NCBI GenBank assembly: GCA_030704615.1
Contig: CM060733.1
Coordinates: 72,292,001 to 72,356,000, forward strand
DNA length: 64,000 bases
Origin: Takakia lepidozioides
Taxonomy: Eukaryota > Streptophyta > Takakiopsida > Takakiales > Takakiaceae
Direction of reading: 5' to 3'
Below are positions 21,323-32,769 of this stretch, in pieces. The translations under genes were made by a program, and so were the position numbers. The notes under the pieces are model-generated. The model was not told the DNA's origin. It saw nothing but the letters and a program-made list of their open reading frames with translations, and searched no databases. The stretch's first letter is position 1, and each line of letters starts with the position of its first letter.

Positions 21323-24300
21323 ATGGAGTTTTTTGAGAGGGCCATAACAGTTTGTATGCAAGGCCACCACGGCAAGTTCCTTTGGGCATCTGATGATTAC
21401 AAGACAGTTTCTCAAGAGAGGGACACTTCCAACAGAGCAATTGTCTGGACAGTAGAACATGTAAGTGGGAGCAATGCAATCCGGCTAAGAAGTTGTTATG
21501 GCCTCTATTTGATGGCCTCAGACCATGCATATTTACTCGGAATGACAGGAAAGAAGGTGGTCCAGAGCCATGCATCCAAGGCTGATTCATTGGTTGAGTG
21601 GGAGCCAACTAGTGAGGGGAGTACGGTCAAGTTGAAGACTAGAGCAGGAAGTTATCTGCGGGCCAATGGGGGTGTTCCACCATGGCGCAATTCGGTGACA
21701 CATGATGTCCCAGTGGCATTTGCCACCTCAGACTGGATTCTTTGGAAGGTTGAGGTTTTGAAAGTCATGCAGCCACAATCCCCGATTGAAGCAGTTCCAC
21801 CACAAGGAAGTGAAGTCGATCTCTCTGTGGTGCTGTACTCCCTTCTCATCTCTCTTCTGTTTGTCAACTGCAATTGTAGATATATGAATTTCGCAAATCC
21901 CTCAGTGAGGTCTTTCATTGTCAGGATCGGAGATGCTGGCAGCTTATCTACATGAAGCTGTAGTTGTGAGGCTGCTTGGTGAGGGCCCCACTTTCTCATT
22001 TACGCTTTCTTTCATCCCATAAGCTCTTTGAGTTCCCGTGGAGATTATAAAATTTGTCGTTCTCTGTCTCTTTTTCAAACTAAAGACCTTTGACATGATT
22101 TGGCAGGCCCCACTTTCTCATTTACGCTTTCTTTCATCCCATAAGCTCTTAGAGTTCCTGCGGAGATAATAAAGTTTTTGTCATTCTTCTGTCTTTTTCA
22201 AACTCTATAAACCAAAACCAATGTGGCTGTTCAGGGTGAGTTTGGCATCCTTCCTTAAGCTCCCGACGAGATGAATTTAAGGTCAGATGGTGGGGTCGGT
22301 TGCAACACATGTCCAACACCAGATACCCTAAGTTAATCGACTCTATATCTTGGAAACAGGACCGCCCTGTCAAACAGGCCAAGTCCTGGCAGAAGAGAGT
22401 AGAAGAGATTCTCAAGGATCTGAATCTGGACCCGCAAGTCTTGACCTTGCTGGATAAATCTGACTTGAGACTGTAGTGTCCAAAGCCATGTCTGTTACCA
22501 GCAAATTCAAATGAAGTTAGGCAGAAAACTTCCCTGAACCTGTTTCCAGTCTGTGACATGGGGGAGGATATCATGGATGACCTCAAGGGTCTACCCACTC
22601 TCAGCACCGGACTGAAATTCAAACTCAGGGCAGGAAGCCTACCTTTGAACAGTAAACAGAAGCAGAGAGGAAAGGGAGAGTGCAATTGCCCGTTGTGTGG
22701 GCAACCCGAAGACAATATTCATTTTCTGATTCACTGTCCGGGGTACTCTCACCAGAGAGAAGCTCTCCTCCAATCTATCAAGAGAATTGTGCCTGTACCT
22801 CTGTTTACCAACTTTGAAAGTCTCGAGGCTGAGCCAAAAGCCCAGGCCCTTCTGAGGCCTAGTTTTTGGGCAAATCACACACAGCAGATTGATGCTTGTG
22901 TGAAGGGATTTCTAGAGGATATCTGGAAAACCCGAATTAATTCTATTTATAAAGGTAAGTCTTACTACCAATGTCAGCCCCTGACAGAGGTAGGTTCTGT
23001 CCCTTTGGTTTCCGCTCAAACTGGGCGCGGGGTCAATGGCCACAAGGCTACGGCAAACAATGTCTTATGAGTACATTCTATAAACCAAAACCCTTTGACA
23101 CGATTTGGCAAGCCAAGAGAAGTCTACTCTGGCAGGGCCAGGGATGAAGAAACAACTAGGTGCAGATAGAACCATGGAGACTGGTTGAATAAACTATTTC
23201 CCAGAAAAGGCAACCCTGAAGGGAGAAAAGGTAATAGCCCCAGACACCAAATTAGAAGCTGGTAGCAGAGGGCCAAGACTAACACCCTAATCAAACCTGG
23301 GAAGGGCAACCCAGACTGGTAGGAGCAGCAAGGGAAAGATGCTGCTTGCACCAGAAGAACACAAAAGCCAGCAAGAATGGCTTCCAATGCATCCTACCAG
23401 TTAATGGGGGGGCTGATGTACCACTTAAGAGTAGATTATGCATAAGATGCCTGTGGCCCACACCAATAGCAAGCAAGGCCTTGCATTCTCCCCTCGCGCC
23501 ACCCATCCCCCCCCCCACCTCCCTCTCTCTGTCTCTGACCTAGAACATAGTTCGTGCACCTCTGTTCACAAACTTTCAAAATCTTGAGGCTGACCCTAAA
23601 GCCCTGTTGGGGGTCTAATTTCTGGGCAGTTCACATACTGTGGATTGATGCTCATGTGAAGGGCTTTCTAGAGGAAATCTGGAAAACCTGAACCAATTGT
23701 TTTTATCAAGGTGTAAGGTCTTATGAGTACATTCTCTTTCTGTCCTAGTACTGCTGCAGTTAGGAATGTGTAAGGGCTTAGTGGTGAGGATAATCAAATG
23801 CTCCCTTAGGTACTTGTCTTTCTCAGTTTGTGAGTCTCAAGATAGGCTCAAAAACTGTGACCCTTGTCTGGTTTGAGTTCTTGGGTGAATTTTGCATTGA
23901 ACTGATTTTGGAGTATTAACTACTCTGGAGCAAAATCTGGCGGCCAGATCAACCTCTTGCAAGAAAGTAGGTCAGCTTTTCCGCTCTGTCCAACCTAGGC
24001 ACAGGTTTTAGATCCGAAGGCTTCTTCAGGGACAGTCTAGTCAGTAAACTTCTAATGTTACTCAAACTGACCTGCTTTCATGTGACACCTTCTCCTTTTA
24101 GTATATTTCTTTAACACATGATTCTGTTTTAATGACCAGGAAAGTGAACCTGTGTCGCCACTGGGAGCTCAGAGTTCATTTGATGACGACCGAACTATGT
24201 TGCCAAGGGTGTCACCAAGAAGGCAAACACCAAATCCGGATGTACGAAGGATCTTCTACACAGTGGCCAACGACACGGGTGAAGCTACAGCCCTTGATGA

Positions 24301-24577
24301 CGATGAGTGGGGCAGCTTTCTGTTCAAAGGCCACAGTCTCAAACATTTAAATGAGCAACTACAGATGGAGACGGGCATTGAGGATGACATTTTTTTGTGT
24401 ACCCGACATCCATTGACTGCCAAGCTATACCCAATGAAGCTGGATCTTCCACCAAACAATGCACCCTTGCATGTGGTACTTGTCAGGGCCTCTTCTTCAG
24501 GTAAAATTCTTTTGTGTCAAAGTAACTCTGCTCCACAAGAAAATGTATGTTTCTGTCTTAATTTTTTTCCATGACTT
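21323..24577 (+). CDS. DUF569 (fascin/actin-crosslinking-like fold) protein
   Basis: The start ATG at 21,323 opens MEFFERA, matching the usual MEFF start of plant DUF569 proteins. Exon 1 (21,323 to about 21,780-21,850) carries the whole N-terminal domain with family blocks ASDDYKTVSQERD, SNRAIVWTVE, GSNAIRLRSCYGLYLMAS, LLGMTGKKV, VEWEP and LRANGGVPPWRNSVTHDVP. After a roughly 2.3-kb intron, the exon from 24,140 encodes the C-terminal domain (RRIFYTVANDTGEA, LYPMKLDLPPNNAPLHVVLV). A donor at 24,501 may lead to a short last exon; otherwise the frame stops at 24,575-24,577. The exon 1 donor is uncertain. Both domains are intact, so this is probably a working host gene. The molecular role of the family is poorly known; the beta-trefoil fold suggests a binding protein. 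The intron holds a LINE tail (22,220-23,076). Confidence 0.85.
21983..22219 (+). repeat. Tandem duplication of about 125 bp in the DUF569 intron
   Basis: GGCCCCACTTTCTCATTTAC starts near 21,983 and again near 22,106, with matching downstream sequence. The second copy is cut by the LINE insertion at 22,220 and its remainder (CTTTGACACGATTTGGCA) resumes at 23,093. Confidence 0.75.
22220..23076 (+). mobile_element. 5'-truncated LINE tail with 16-bp target duplication
   Basis: The insert is flanked by exact direct repeats TCTATAAACCAAAACC at 22,204-22,219 and 23,077-23,092. It encodes the C-terminal end of a LINE ORF2 in the + frame: LRAGSLPLN, a zinc-knuckle-like CNCPLCGQPEDNIHFLIHCP, EAEPKAQALLRPSFW and LEDIWKTRI. 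The element ends ...TTATGAGTACAT with no poly(A) tail. Same family as the LINE at 55.4-58.6 kb and the cluster at 59.6-61.4 kb. Confidence 0.85.
23549..23736 (+). mobile_element. Short LINE 3' remnant
   Basis: A degraded copy of the same LINE tail: PLFTNFQ-like, EADPKAL-like and FLEEIWKT-like codons, ending TTATGAGTACATTCTCT. It lies in the DUF569 intron after the longer tail. Confidence 0.65.
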
Positions 24578-25898
24578 GAATTGTGGAATATAGTATATGT
24601 CACAAGGCTACAGCAAGCAGAGATTAACATGGGGCTTTCTACTTCTCTCTGTCCCTCATGCTCATGTTTCTCTCCATTGCCCTGTCTCTGACAGCATTTT
24701 ACACAGTTGGTAGCACAAGCCCTGTTTTTTGCAGATTTAATTTTTTGAATGGGTATGAGAAGTTAAAAATTGAATCAAAAGATGCGTGAGGTTGTGATTA
24801 TTTTTACCTTCTAGACAGTGAAGTCCCTTCCAAGTGGACAGAGTCCACTTGGCCTAGAATATTTTTACATTTGCTTTGATTCTGCAAATGTACTTCAATC
24901 TACACAGCTGAATATGATGGAAAGATGTGAATCCTGTTAGTATAACTTGCACTGTTTATTTCAAGGCTAGTTTCAGATACCTTATTGCTCTGGTGCTACA
25001 ACTCCTGTGTTTCAAACCATTTCAATGGACAAGAAATAGAGTGGTTTACATTTTCAGCTAAAATAAGAAAATCTGATTGGTGTATGATTATTGTGCAGCT
25101 GGAAGAACATATTCAAGAAGTCTAAACTTTTGGCAAGGACCTGATGATGATGAGTAGACACTTTTGGCAAGCGTCTTTGTTAAAATGCACCATCAGCATC
25201 CATCTGGATTGAGTTTGTCAGGTTTGTAGCTTGCAGCAGAACTGGATGTGTAAGATGATAACCACATTCCCGATTGGTTGTCTTTCTTCAGCAATTTTTA
25301 GCTGTCCATGGGAACTTGTGTATGTCATGATTTTTTAAAATTTCGATCCCATATTTTTTATTTTACAAGAAGAAATTAGTAACATGTTCGAATTCATTAC
25401 ACTGCCTCTCTCTGTTATAGGATTAGATGACAAGCCTCGTTGCTGGTTCTGGCTAGTTGATTAGAATAGAAGCATATTGAAGTCACTGTTAGGTGTCTTA
25501 TCATTTCCAGCAAAACTCATGCGAGACGGAAATTAAACCTAGTCACACATCTTGTCCAAGAGTAGCATAGATTCCAGAATGCCTGAAATGAGACTGCCCC
25601 CTTGCTTCATTCATGTATCTCTAATCCTCAACTGTAAAATTACTGAGGAAAACCTCAAAGCTGCAAGTAGGGGCACTCAGTCATGGCAGCCTACGGGCTT
25701 GTAAGGGTTTATTTTTTTCCCTTCAATAATCTTCAATAAAATTCTAAGGGGCCACTGTCCCTGTTATCTTTTTTTCTTTTTTTTCTTTTTTTTAAAAATG
25801 ACAAAACCACCAAACGGAAATCAATGGTTTTCCCAATTTTCGAAACCTTAGAAATTCAACACTTTGGTTTTGTGGTGAGCACGTTTCAATTTACTAAT
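24578..25898. other. Intergenic or 3' region, no recognised gene
   Basis: Low-coding, AT-leaning DNA after the DUF569 C-terminal exon. A LINE-like CACAAGGCTACAGCAA string occurs near 24,600. T/C-rich tracts occur near 25,765-25,800. Part is probably the 3' UTR of the DUF569 gene. Confidence 0.4.
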
Positions 25899-26808
25899 AC
25901 TAGGGTAGCCTGTGCCGTTGGCCCAAGTCTCCAGTGTCATCTAAGTCCAAGTGCATCAATATATGAAGCAAGCCATATCTAATCTTTTTTTTTTCCCACA
26001 GAGCCTACTACCAGATTTGAACCGGAGACCTTTCCCTTGATATCTCTCCCGTCGAGGCTCCAAACATTGTCCTAGGAATGCCCAATTTGCCATTTTTGCT
26101 ATTTTTTGTGAATTTCCAGCGACCAAAAGTACTTGGAATTCCACATCTCCCTCACCGCTTGTCCAAAAATCATGAGTCCAAGCCAGTGCACCCCTCCTCA
26201 TCGGGGGCTTTCCAACGGCACCAAGCACCCGCGGTTTGGGAGATCTCGACGACGCTACAAAATAAAACAAAACAAACGTCTCGATTCATATATTGATATT
26301 ACAATAGTGCATATATATATATATAATTATATAATTATAATCAATATATGAATCGAGACGTTTGTTTTGTTTTGTTTTGTTTTGTTTTGTTTGTTTTGTA
26401 GATTTGAGATGTCCCCAACCGCGGGCCCCAGCCCTGGTGCTTGGTACGTTGAAAGCCCTTGACGAGGAGGGGTGCATGGGCTTGGTCTCATGATTTTTGG
26501 ACTTGCGGTGTGGGAGATGTGGAATTTCAAGTACTTTGGGTAGCTGGAAATTCCCGAAAAATAGCAAAGTGGGAATTCCTGGGACAATGGTTGGGAGCCT
26601 CAAGAGGAGAGATATCAAGGGAAAGGTCTCCAGTTCAAATCTGGTCATAGGCTCCGTAGAAAAAAAATGCATTTGGACTTGGACCCTTGGGCCAACGGCA
26701 GAGGCTACACTGGAGATCGCACTTGGGCCTCGACATAGAAGACACACTTGCATACATAGGAGATTGCACTTGGATGACACTTGGGCCAACGGCACAGGCT
26801 ACCCTAGT
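25899..26808. mobile_element. Foldback element, about 0.9 kb, near-complete inverted arms
   Basis: The left arm (25,899 to about 26,297) and right arm (about 26,340-26,808) are inverted copies along most of their length, joined by an AT-rich loop of about 40 bp. Outer ends are ACTAGGGTAGCC and GGCTACCCTAGT. Both arms contain a tRNA T-arm-like string (GGTTCAAATCTGG or its variant). There is no coding capacity. It may be a foldback DNA transposon or an inverted pair of tRNA-derived SINEs. No clear target duplication. Confidence 0.75.
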
Positions 26809-27215
26809 AGTTAATGAAATGTCAAAATTCTTAATATTGGATTTTTGTCTCTTGTCTAAATTTGGTGAATTAACAATATAGATCTATTAATATACTATAT
26901 GTACATATCTACGAACTCTACGATAGATTTTTATTTTATTTTATTTTTAGGAACAGGGGACAGTGGCCTGGCTGAAATTTTATTCGAATTATTAGAGGGA
27001 AAAAAATTAAAACCCTTGATGCCCGAAGGCTGCCATAAGGGCTATACTCACGGTGAGCCGTGCGGATACCCCGAAGAACAATATCTGAGGTGCACGACGG
27101 ACAACGAAAGACCAACAATGAACTGAAAGCAGAACCGAGTTCCAGAATAATAACGAGAGGACGAACTAGATGCCCAGAGCATAGAAGCCCTGACTATACC
27201 AGTCCAAGAATAGCA
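26809..27215. other. Intergenic DNA, nothing recognised
   Basis: AT-rich then mixed sequence with short ORFs lacking any domain. Confidence 0.4.
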
Positions 27216-27218
27216 GGC

Positions 27219-27790
27219 CTAACAAGGACTATTCTGATTGAAACAAGGAGAACAGAAGAGTGAGCACAGTGCCCTGAAGCCATAGAAGCATTCTATCTGT
27301 AGAATAGCTTGGTCTTCGTAGAAGTCTTGACATGCTTCCATATTTGTCAAACTCTGGGGAAGCGGAAGAGGACAGTTCGGTGTTGTTACCATTGGGGTGG
27401 GATCTCCCTTGGCCATTCGCAGGATGATTCTGGCCCTACACTTTCCCCATGTGGCTTTGAAGGTGCTGAGGAGGTCCTGCTGGCGTTCAGGGGCCTTGGT
27501 GATGCCTGCACACACTTTTTCCTAATCAAGTTTAGCCGCAATGGTAAGGTCAAAGAAAATCTTTGTGATAGTAGCAGTGACAGATGAGTTTTTATTATCC
27601 AGAGACCAGGAGCATCTAGCTTTCCAGAGATGCCAGAGAGTGGCCCCTCTCAAGGCTTCAAAAATAGGACATTGAGGGCAATGGACTTGGTTGAGGAGCA
27701 ACATCACTTGATTGGAGGGAAAAGGTTCCCAGGCATTATAAAAAGACGCAATAAGGGGCCAGATTAGAAAGGGGGGCGTGCTACATTGTA
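27219..27790 (-). mobile_element. LINE ORF2 C-terminal fragment, split by a later insertion
   Basis: The minus-strand frame (27,522-27,790) reads IWPLIASFYNAWEPF, EALRGATLWHLWKARCSW and ITKIFFDL, which resembles the zf-RVT/tail region of plant LINE ORF2. The preceding part, with a zinc-knuckle-like CSCC...TLEHCLIHC, lies on the same strand at about 30,975-31,100, across the TIR element. The frame continues degraded to about 27,219. Confidence 0.5.
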
Positions 27791-28385
27791 AGCAGCTCAC
27801 TAAGCAGAAAATACGTGAGCAGAATTCTGCTCACGTTCCATTAGAATTTAGGGTTGGGCTTATTACCGCGGTCCGTCAACTCCTAGAAGCCCTATTGCCG
27901 TGGGGCTTAACCGCCGAAAATGGGAGCTTAGTATTCCTGGAGTGTGACTAAGGCTTGGCAATAAGATTGGTGAGTGGATGAATGATGGATGAATGTGATA
28001 TGATAAAAATTTGGATGAAAGTACAGTGGAATAAAGGTGATACTGTCTGATGTACGATGCAATTCCTGCTTTGATGAGATGAGCATGGACTTGCTTGCCC
28101 TTCCCCAGGTATCCAAGGTTGGCACATACATTGACTCCGCTAATGAAAGTGACCATGATCGGTCGCACCCCTTTCTGTGACCTTCCTACGTTGCATCCTA
28201 TGTTCCATCTCCATTGAGTGAATTTGCTCGACCACATCACAGAGAGTCATTGCAATGGTATGTGTGAATGGCTACCTGTCTGGGTCTGGATTAAGATGGC
28301 GTTGACGCCAACTTAATCTCCACCCCTCTAAGCTCAAGAATTGAAAAACAGAAAAGAAGCAACCACTAAAGTCCTACCGTCTGTT

Positions 28386-28443
28386 TGTGTATCTGTCTGT
28401 CTGTCTGTGTACCTGTCTGTCTGTGTACCTATCTGTCTGGGTC
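28386..28443 (+). repeat. TGTC-type microsatellite
   Basis: Imperfect tandem TGTC/TGTCTGTGTACC repeats inside the TIR element. Confidence 0.85.
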
Positions 28444-28555
28444 TGGATTAAGATGGCGTTGATAGCCAGCTTAATCTCCACCCCTCTAAGCACAAAGAAA
28501 TTGACAAACAGAAAAACAGAAACCACTCAAGAACCTTGTCTGTCTGGGTCTGGAT

Positions 28556-30060
28556 CAGTGTTGGACCGGTATATAGGTCCAACCCGGGTATCAATACTGA
28601 TATCAACCCGGGTAGGTAAGACCATATCCGGCTGGTAGGTAAGTTGGCCAATACCCGGGCAATACCATACTAGGGGCAATATGGACCTCACTCCATATTG
28701 CGGTATATACCATACTCGTCTGGTATTGTGATGGACGAGATTGCTATTGATACCAGTATTGCTACTATGTGAGCCTCCAAAGAGCGCAGTAGGTGTATTG
28801 TGTAGTTAGGGCAAGGGAATTCATGGGCATTTTATGGCATCTTTGTGATACTCAATGTACAATATGCAATGTGAAAAAGTATAGGTATGATATGGTATAT
28901 TTTTGCAATGTGCAATATGTGTGAGCAACGTATTTGCATTGTGCTGTAATTGTGATCCATTGTGAAGGTCAATTTTTTTTTTTTCAGGTTATTGAATATT
29001 TTCCTGAATATATTGAATATTTCATATACCAACCTGGGCAATATTCCTATTCCCCCAATATGAGGCCTCTCATTTTAGATTAATAGCGTTTTGAATGCAC
29101 ACACGTGAGGCCTGTGGGCCCCGCCACGTCCAAAGAGGTCACCCCACCATGGCCGGGTCCACGCCCTAAGGTCTGCCGCTACTTATCAAGGCAGACCCAA
29201 ATAGGGTCTGCTGCCTTTATCTCGGACTTAGAATATTTTAGAGATTTTATGAGTTTTCCCAACTTCAAAAAATTTGCTTAGAAGTATCTCAACATACCTT
29301 ACTATCATGCAAGATTTGAAACCACGACCACCATACTTGCAAGACTACACTTAACCACTAGTACCTACAACTTTCTCACCAACCTTCAAATTTTAATTAA
29401 CTTATTCTATATTTCGACATGGATTAGCATATGCACCTAAGGAAAGAGGCCCTCCGGCAGGTCTGTGGGTCTGCCAAGTGGGGCATGAGGGGACCCTCCA
29501 TGCTGCAGACCATCCGTACAGACCCATGGGCCGGGTGGGGTGGGGGTGACCCTCTTTTTTTTGTGGGTCCCACCATGTGTGGGCCCCGTGATGCATTCAA
29601 GACGCTATTAATCTAAAATGAGAGGCCAATATGAGATCGAAAAAACCAAATATTGATACCCTACTGATATACATCCGCAATTTTACGTTATTGATACCCC
29701 TCCTATACCCTACCCGCCCCCCTCACCCCAATACCAGGGCCATACCAGTATTGGGGAATGTGGGCCCTTGTGATACCAGGAGCCATGGAATATTACAGTT
29801 GCAATTGAAGTGTCTGCTCATCCAAGATCGGCCTTATGCGCCCTCAGGGCCACTAATAACTGCCCAGTCTCCTGTCTGGGAATGGTAAACGTGTGTTCGG
29901 TAACCTTCTTGATTGTAGCAAGGGCATGAGCGCTGATACTGCCCTACCACCACAAGCTTGTATGAGCGGGTTGCGTCGTCAAAGAACAGTGCATGGGTCT
30001 CACCCAGCATTGTGGGCCCGTTTGCTAGTATCACATTTTTGTGATACCAATCCAACACTG
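28556..30060. mobile_element. hAT-type non-autonomous element with 8-bp target duplication
   Basis: The ends are CAGTGTTGGA (28,556) and its inverse TCCAACACTG (ending 30,060). Exact 8-bp direct repeats GTCTGGAT flank it at 28,548-28,555 and 30,061-30,068. The duplication length and CAGTG-type end fit the hAT superfamily. The 1,505-bp body has no transposase frame and contains a MULE MITE. Confidence 0.85.
29065..29626. mobile_element. MULE-type MITE with 9-bp target duplication
   Basis: Terminal inverted repeats of about 36 bp with one mismatch start GCCTCTCATTTTAGATTAAT and end in its inverse. Exact 9-bp direct repeats CAATATGAG flank it at 29,056-29,064 and 29,627-29,635, the length made by Mutator-like transposases. 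It is 562 bp and non-coding, nested in the hAT element. Confidence 0.88.
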
Positions 30061-30167
30061 GTCTGGATTAAGATGGCGTTGACGCCAGCTTAATCTCCAC
30101 CCCTCTAAGTAGAACGATATTGAAAAACAGACCCCAACAAATAAATAAATAAATAAATCCCGAATGT

Positions 30168-30218
30168 GCCAGATTAAGGTGTCGTCAACGACACCTTCAT
30201 CTGGACACCTTAATCTGG
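30168..30218. repeat. Compact inverted repeat
   Basis: CCAGATTAAGGTGTC at 30,168 is inverted at ACACCTTAATCTGG (30,204-30,217), with a second inverted pair GGTGTCGT/ACGACACC inside, giving a nested hairpin. Confidence 0.7.
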
Positions 30219-30639
30219 CTAGTCTTCTGGGCTGGAATTAAGCTTCTGCCAAATTAAAATACACTTATTTAAACTCAACAACACATACAAATTCCGTTGA
30301 GCTTCTTTATGACACTTGAATTTTTTCCACCTATTCTTCTAAATTTAAGCCTCCTTTCGCTTCGCTTCTCCATTGTCGCTGGTTGGGGTTTATTCTGTAA
30401 GGTACACTTTCACGAATTTGGGTTACCGTTCTGGGTTTGTGGTTTCCGTTTATTCTTTGGGGTTTGGGGTTTGGGGTTTATTAGTGCGGGCTTGGGTTTT
30501 AGGCTTATGGTTTTCCTTAGGGTTTTGGAGTTTGGGTTGCGGGATCAGTGTTTGTGGTTAGGGTTTCCTGTGTTTCCTTGGGTTTAGAATTTGCCATGTT
30601 TGTCGTGTTTGCCGTACAATCACTCTTATTTCAGTCCAT

Positions 30640-30968
30640 CCATGCTCCATTAATCAGTGCGGATTTTCATTCCACATTCATCCATCATTCATCCATCATT
30701 CATCCCTTCACTTCTTTCATTCATCCATGCTTCTTTCATTCGGCAGTTTTTCATCACATATTCATCCCACATTGCATGCATGGAGCACGACATCTTTGGT
30801 CCCCGGCCACCTACGTGAATTTCCATTCAGAAGTGTTTGCGTCCACGGCAATAGGCCCTGTATTACCTCGGTTGTAGGCTCCGCTTTTCTAATCTGCTCA
30901 CGCTTACAATGTGCTCACGCTTAAGGGATTCTGCTCACGACTAGTGTGCTCACGTGAGCTGCTCACAT
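30640..30968. repeat. Right end of the GTGAGCAG TIR element
   Basis: Contains CATTCATCCAT repeats, the inverted GGCCTATTGCCGTGG block near 30,850 and TGCTCACG motifs at about 30,895, 30,912, 30,931 and 30,948. It matches 52,480-52,815 closely. Confidence 0.7.
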
Positions 30969-31305
30969 GATAGCTACCATCTTAGAAAGGGGAGCCTAAC
31001 AATGTATGAGGCAATGTTCGAGGGTTTTGATTGTTCCTGATTGGCAGCAAGAACAAAGCAGGGCTTCTTGAAAGTTCAGAAATTGTCCCACTTTGAGAAC
31101 TCTATTTCCTAGTTATCATTCCTGACATGACGTCGCACTGAGAAGTCACGTGACGTCTGGACGTGCGTCACGTCACGTCCAATCCGGACGTTTATCCATG
31201 TGTTTTTTTTACATTTAACTTTCATGATCTACTTCTACCATTTCTAATGACATGGCATGCACGGTGTAAAACATATGTGGAAACGTTTAATTTTTTTAAA
31301 TATTT

Positions 31306-32092
31306 AATTAATGCGCGACCGCCAATATTGACGGTCGCTACAATTTTTTTTTTAAATTTTAGAAAAAAGATGCGTCTGTCCACTAAGCGGCCGCCGTTTG
31401 TTTTTCTTTTTAAAAAAAAAGAAGCGACCGCAAATTGGTGGTCGCTCGTTTTTTTCTTATTTTCAAAAATTAAGCGACCGCCAATATGGCGGTCGCTCCA
31501 TATTAAGAAAACCATTCCAAAAATTGAAAAAAAGAAAAAAAAGAAAAAACCGACAGCCGAACTGGCGGTCGCTGATTTTTACAAACTGGCGGACGCATGT
31601 TTTTATAATTTAAAAAAATTAAGCGACTGCCAAACTGGCGGTCACTGATTTTTTTAATTAGAAACACGATCGCTTGAAATTGAAATATAAAATAAAATAA
31701 AGCGACCACCAAATTGGCAGTCACTGCTTTTTCTCTTAAAACAATTAAGCCACCGGAAAACTGGTGGTCGCTTCATTTTTTAAATTGGCGGTCGTTACTT
31801 TTTTTATTTTAAGAAATTAAGCGACCCCAAATTGGCGGTGGCTTCTTTGTTTTATTTTAAAGAATTAAGCGACCGCCACAATTGGCGGTCGCTTCATATT
31901 TGCTTAAGAAAATAATGCGACCACCAAATTGGCAGTCGTTGTGTCTTTTTAAGAAGAAAAATTAAGCGACCGTAAAATTGGCGGTTGGTTTTTAAAAATA
32001 AAATAAAATATGAAGCGACCGCCAATTGTGGCGGTCGCTGTGTTTTTTAATTTTCAAAAATTAAGCGACCGCGACTAATGGCGGTTGCTGCT
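31306..32092. repeat. Second palindrome array: GCGACCGCCAA units, about 49-bp period
   Basis: About 15 imperfect palindromes of the form AGCGACCGCCAA-TTGGCGGTCGCT separated by AT-rich spacers. Starts near 31,867, 31,916, 31,964, 32,015 and 32,064 give about 49-bp steps; spacing is looser at the left. Unrelated in sequence to the 53-bp arrays. Such motifs may be subterminal repeats of a DNA transposon, but no element ends were identified. The ORFs across it are repeat artefacts. Confidence 0.75.
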
Positions 32093-32120
32093 TATTCTTA
32101 TTCTTGCCGATGATTAAATC

Positions 32121-32158
32121 AGGGGCAAGGGGCAGGGGCAAGGGCAGGGGCAGGGGCC
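32121..32158 (+). other. G-run cluster (possible G-quadruplex)
   Basis: At least five runs of three or four G separated by one to three bases, right after the GCGACCGCC array. Confidence 0.6.
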
Positions 32159-32348
32159 GCACCTGTCGGAAGGGGCCTCGCCACGTGGCGCGGCGTCACT
32201 CTCCCAAACAATAGGTTGACACGGAAAGGGGGGGGGGTGACAGCGGGTTTGAACCCCCGACCTCTCGACACGTGGGAAAACAACGATGTCTCTCTAAACA
32301 ATGGATTCAAAGCCTGAGCGTTTTGCACCCAGCTCTGTTGGAGCACTC

Positions 32349-32643
32349 AGAGCATCCCCACCGAGGCCCGCTATTAGCCACGAAAACGGCAAAATATGGT
32401 GTCAATGAGAAAAACCACAAAAAAATGGAGCCCCGCTGGGACACGCTAAAACCCTCGCTTAGGTTGAGGACACAACAAATTTCATGAGGGCCTGAATCTT
32501 GACGTGTCCTTCCAGGCCCGCTATCTCCCACGCAACACAAAAGTCAAACACACATGGAGTCAAGCGAACATGAGCGAGCATCCCACATGTGAGAGCTTGG
32601 CGAGCGGGAGGGGGCGCTAGCGTGCCACCGGTGGGGAGCATTC
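32349..32643. mobile_element. MITE-like element with GAGCATCCCCACCG ends
   Basis: The left end GAGCATCCCCACCGAGG is approximately inverted at the right (CCGGTGGGGAGCATTC). The body is about 295 bp and non-coding. Related to the element at 19,511-19,838; a further fragment GTGCCACTGGTGGGGAAGC lies at about 32,719. Confidence 0.45.
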
Positions 32644-32769
32644 CGCCTGCAGCCCCGCCATCTTCTGGCGGCCTCTGAACATGCCTTGATAAATGGCAAT
32701 TGATGTACCCATATAGCGTGCCACTGGTGGGGAAGCTAGTCCATTAGGTCCCAAAGTAATATGAGATCA

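Larger units (their letters stand above)
27791..30968. mobile_element. TIR element with GTGAGCAG-type repeated ends (non-autonomous)
   Basis: The left end (27,791-28,010) and right end (30,640-30,968) are related in inverted orientation: clusters of GTGAGCAG/CTGCTCAC, GGCCCTATTGCCGTGG-like sequence (27,885 and inverted near 30,850) and ATGAATGATGGATGAATG-like stretches. The same right end recurs at 52,480-52,815. The interior is non-coding and holds repeats of GTCTGGATTAAGATGGCG (28,285, 28,436, 30,061), a TGTC microsatellite and a hAT insertion. It lies inside a LINE ORF remnant. Confidence 0.65.

Noticed and set aside
30455-30482. Telomeric repeat tract
   Set aside because: A few TTTGGGG units only, degenerate and interstitial; not the plant TTTAGGG array.
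31163-31724. Lysine-rich ORFs over the GCGACCGCC array
   Set aside because: Products of AT-rich spacers and palindromes, with no recognisable domain.
32230-32275. tRNA gene at GGGTTTGAACCCCC
   Set aside because: A T-arm-like string without a convincing box A or acceptor stem; probably a repeat remnant.
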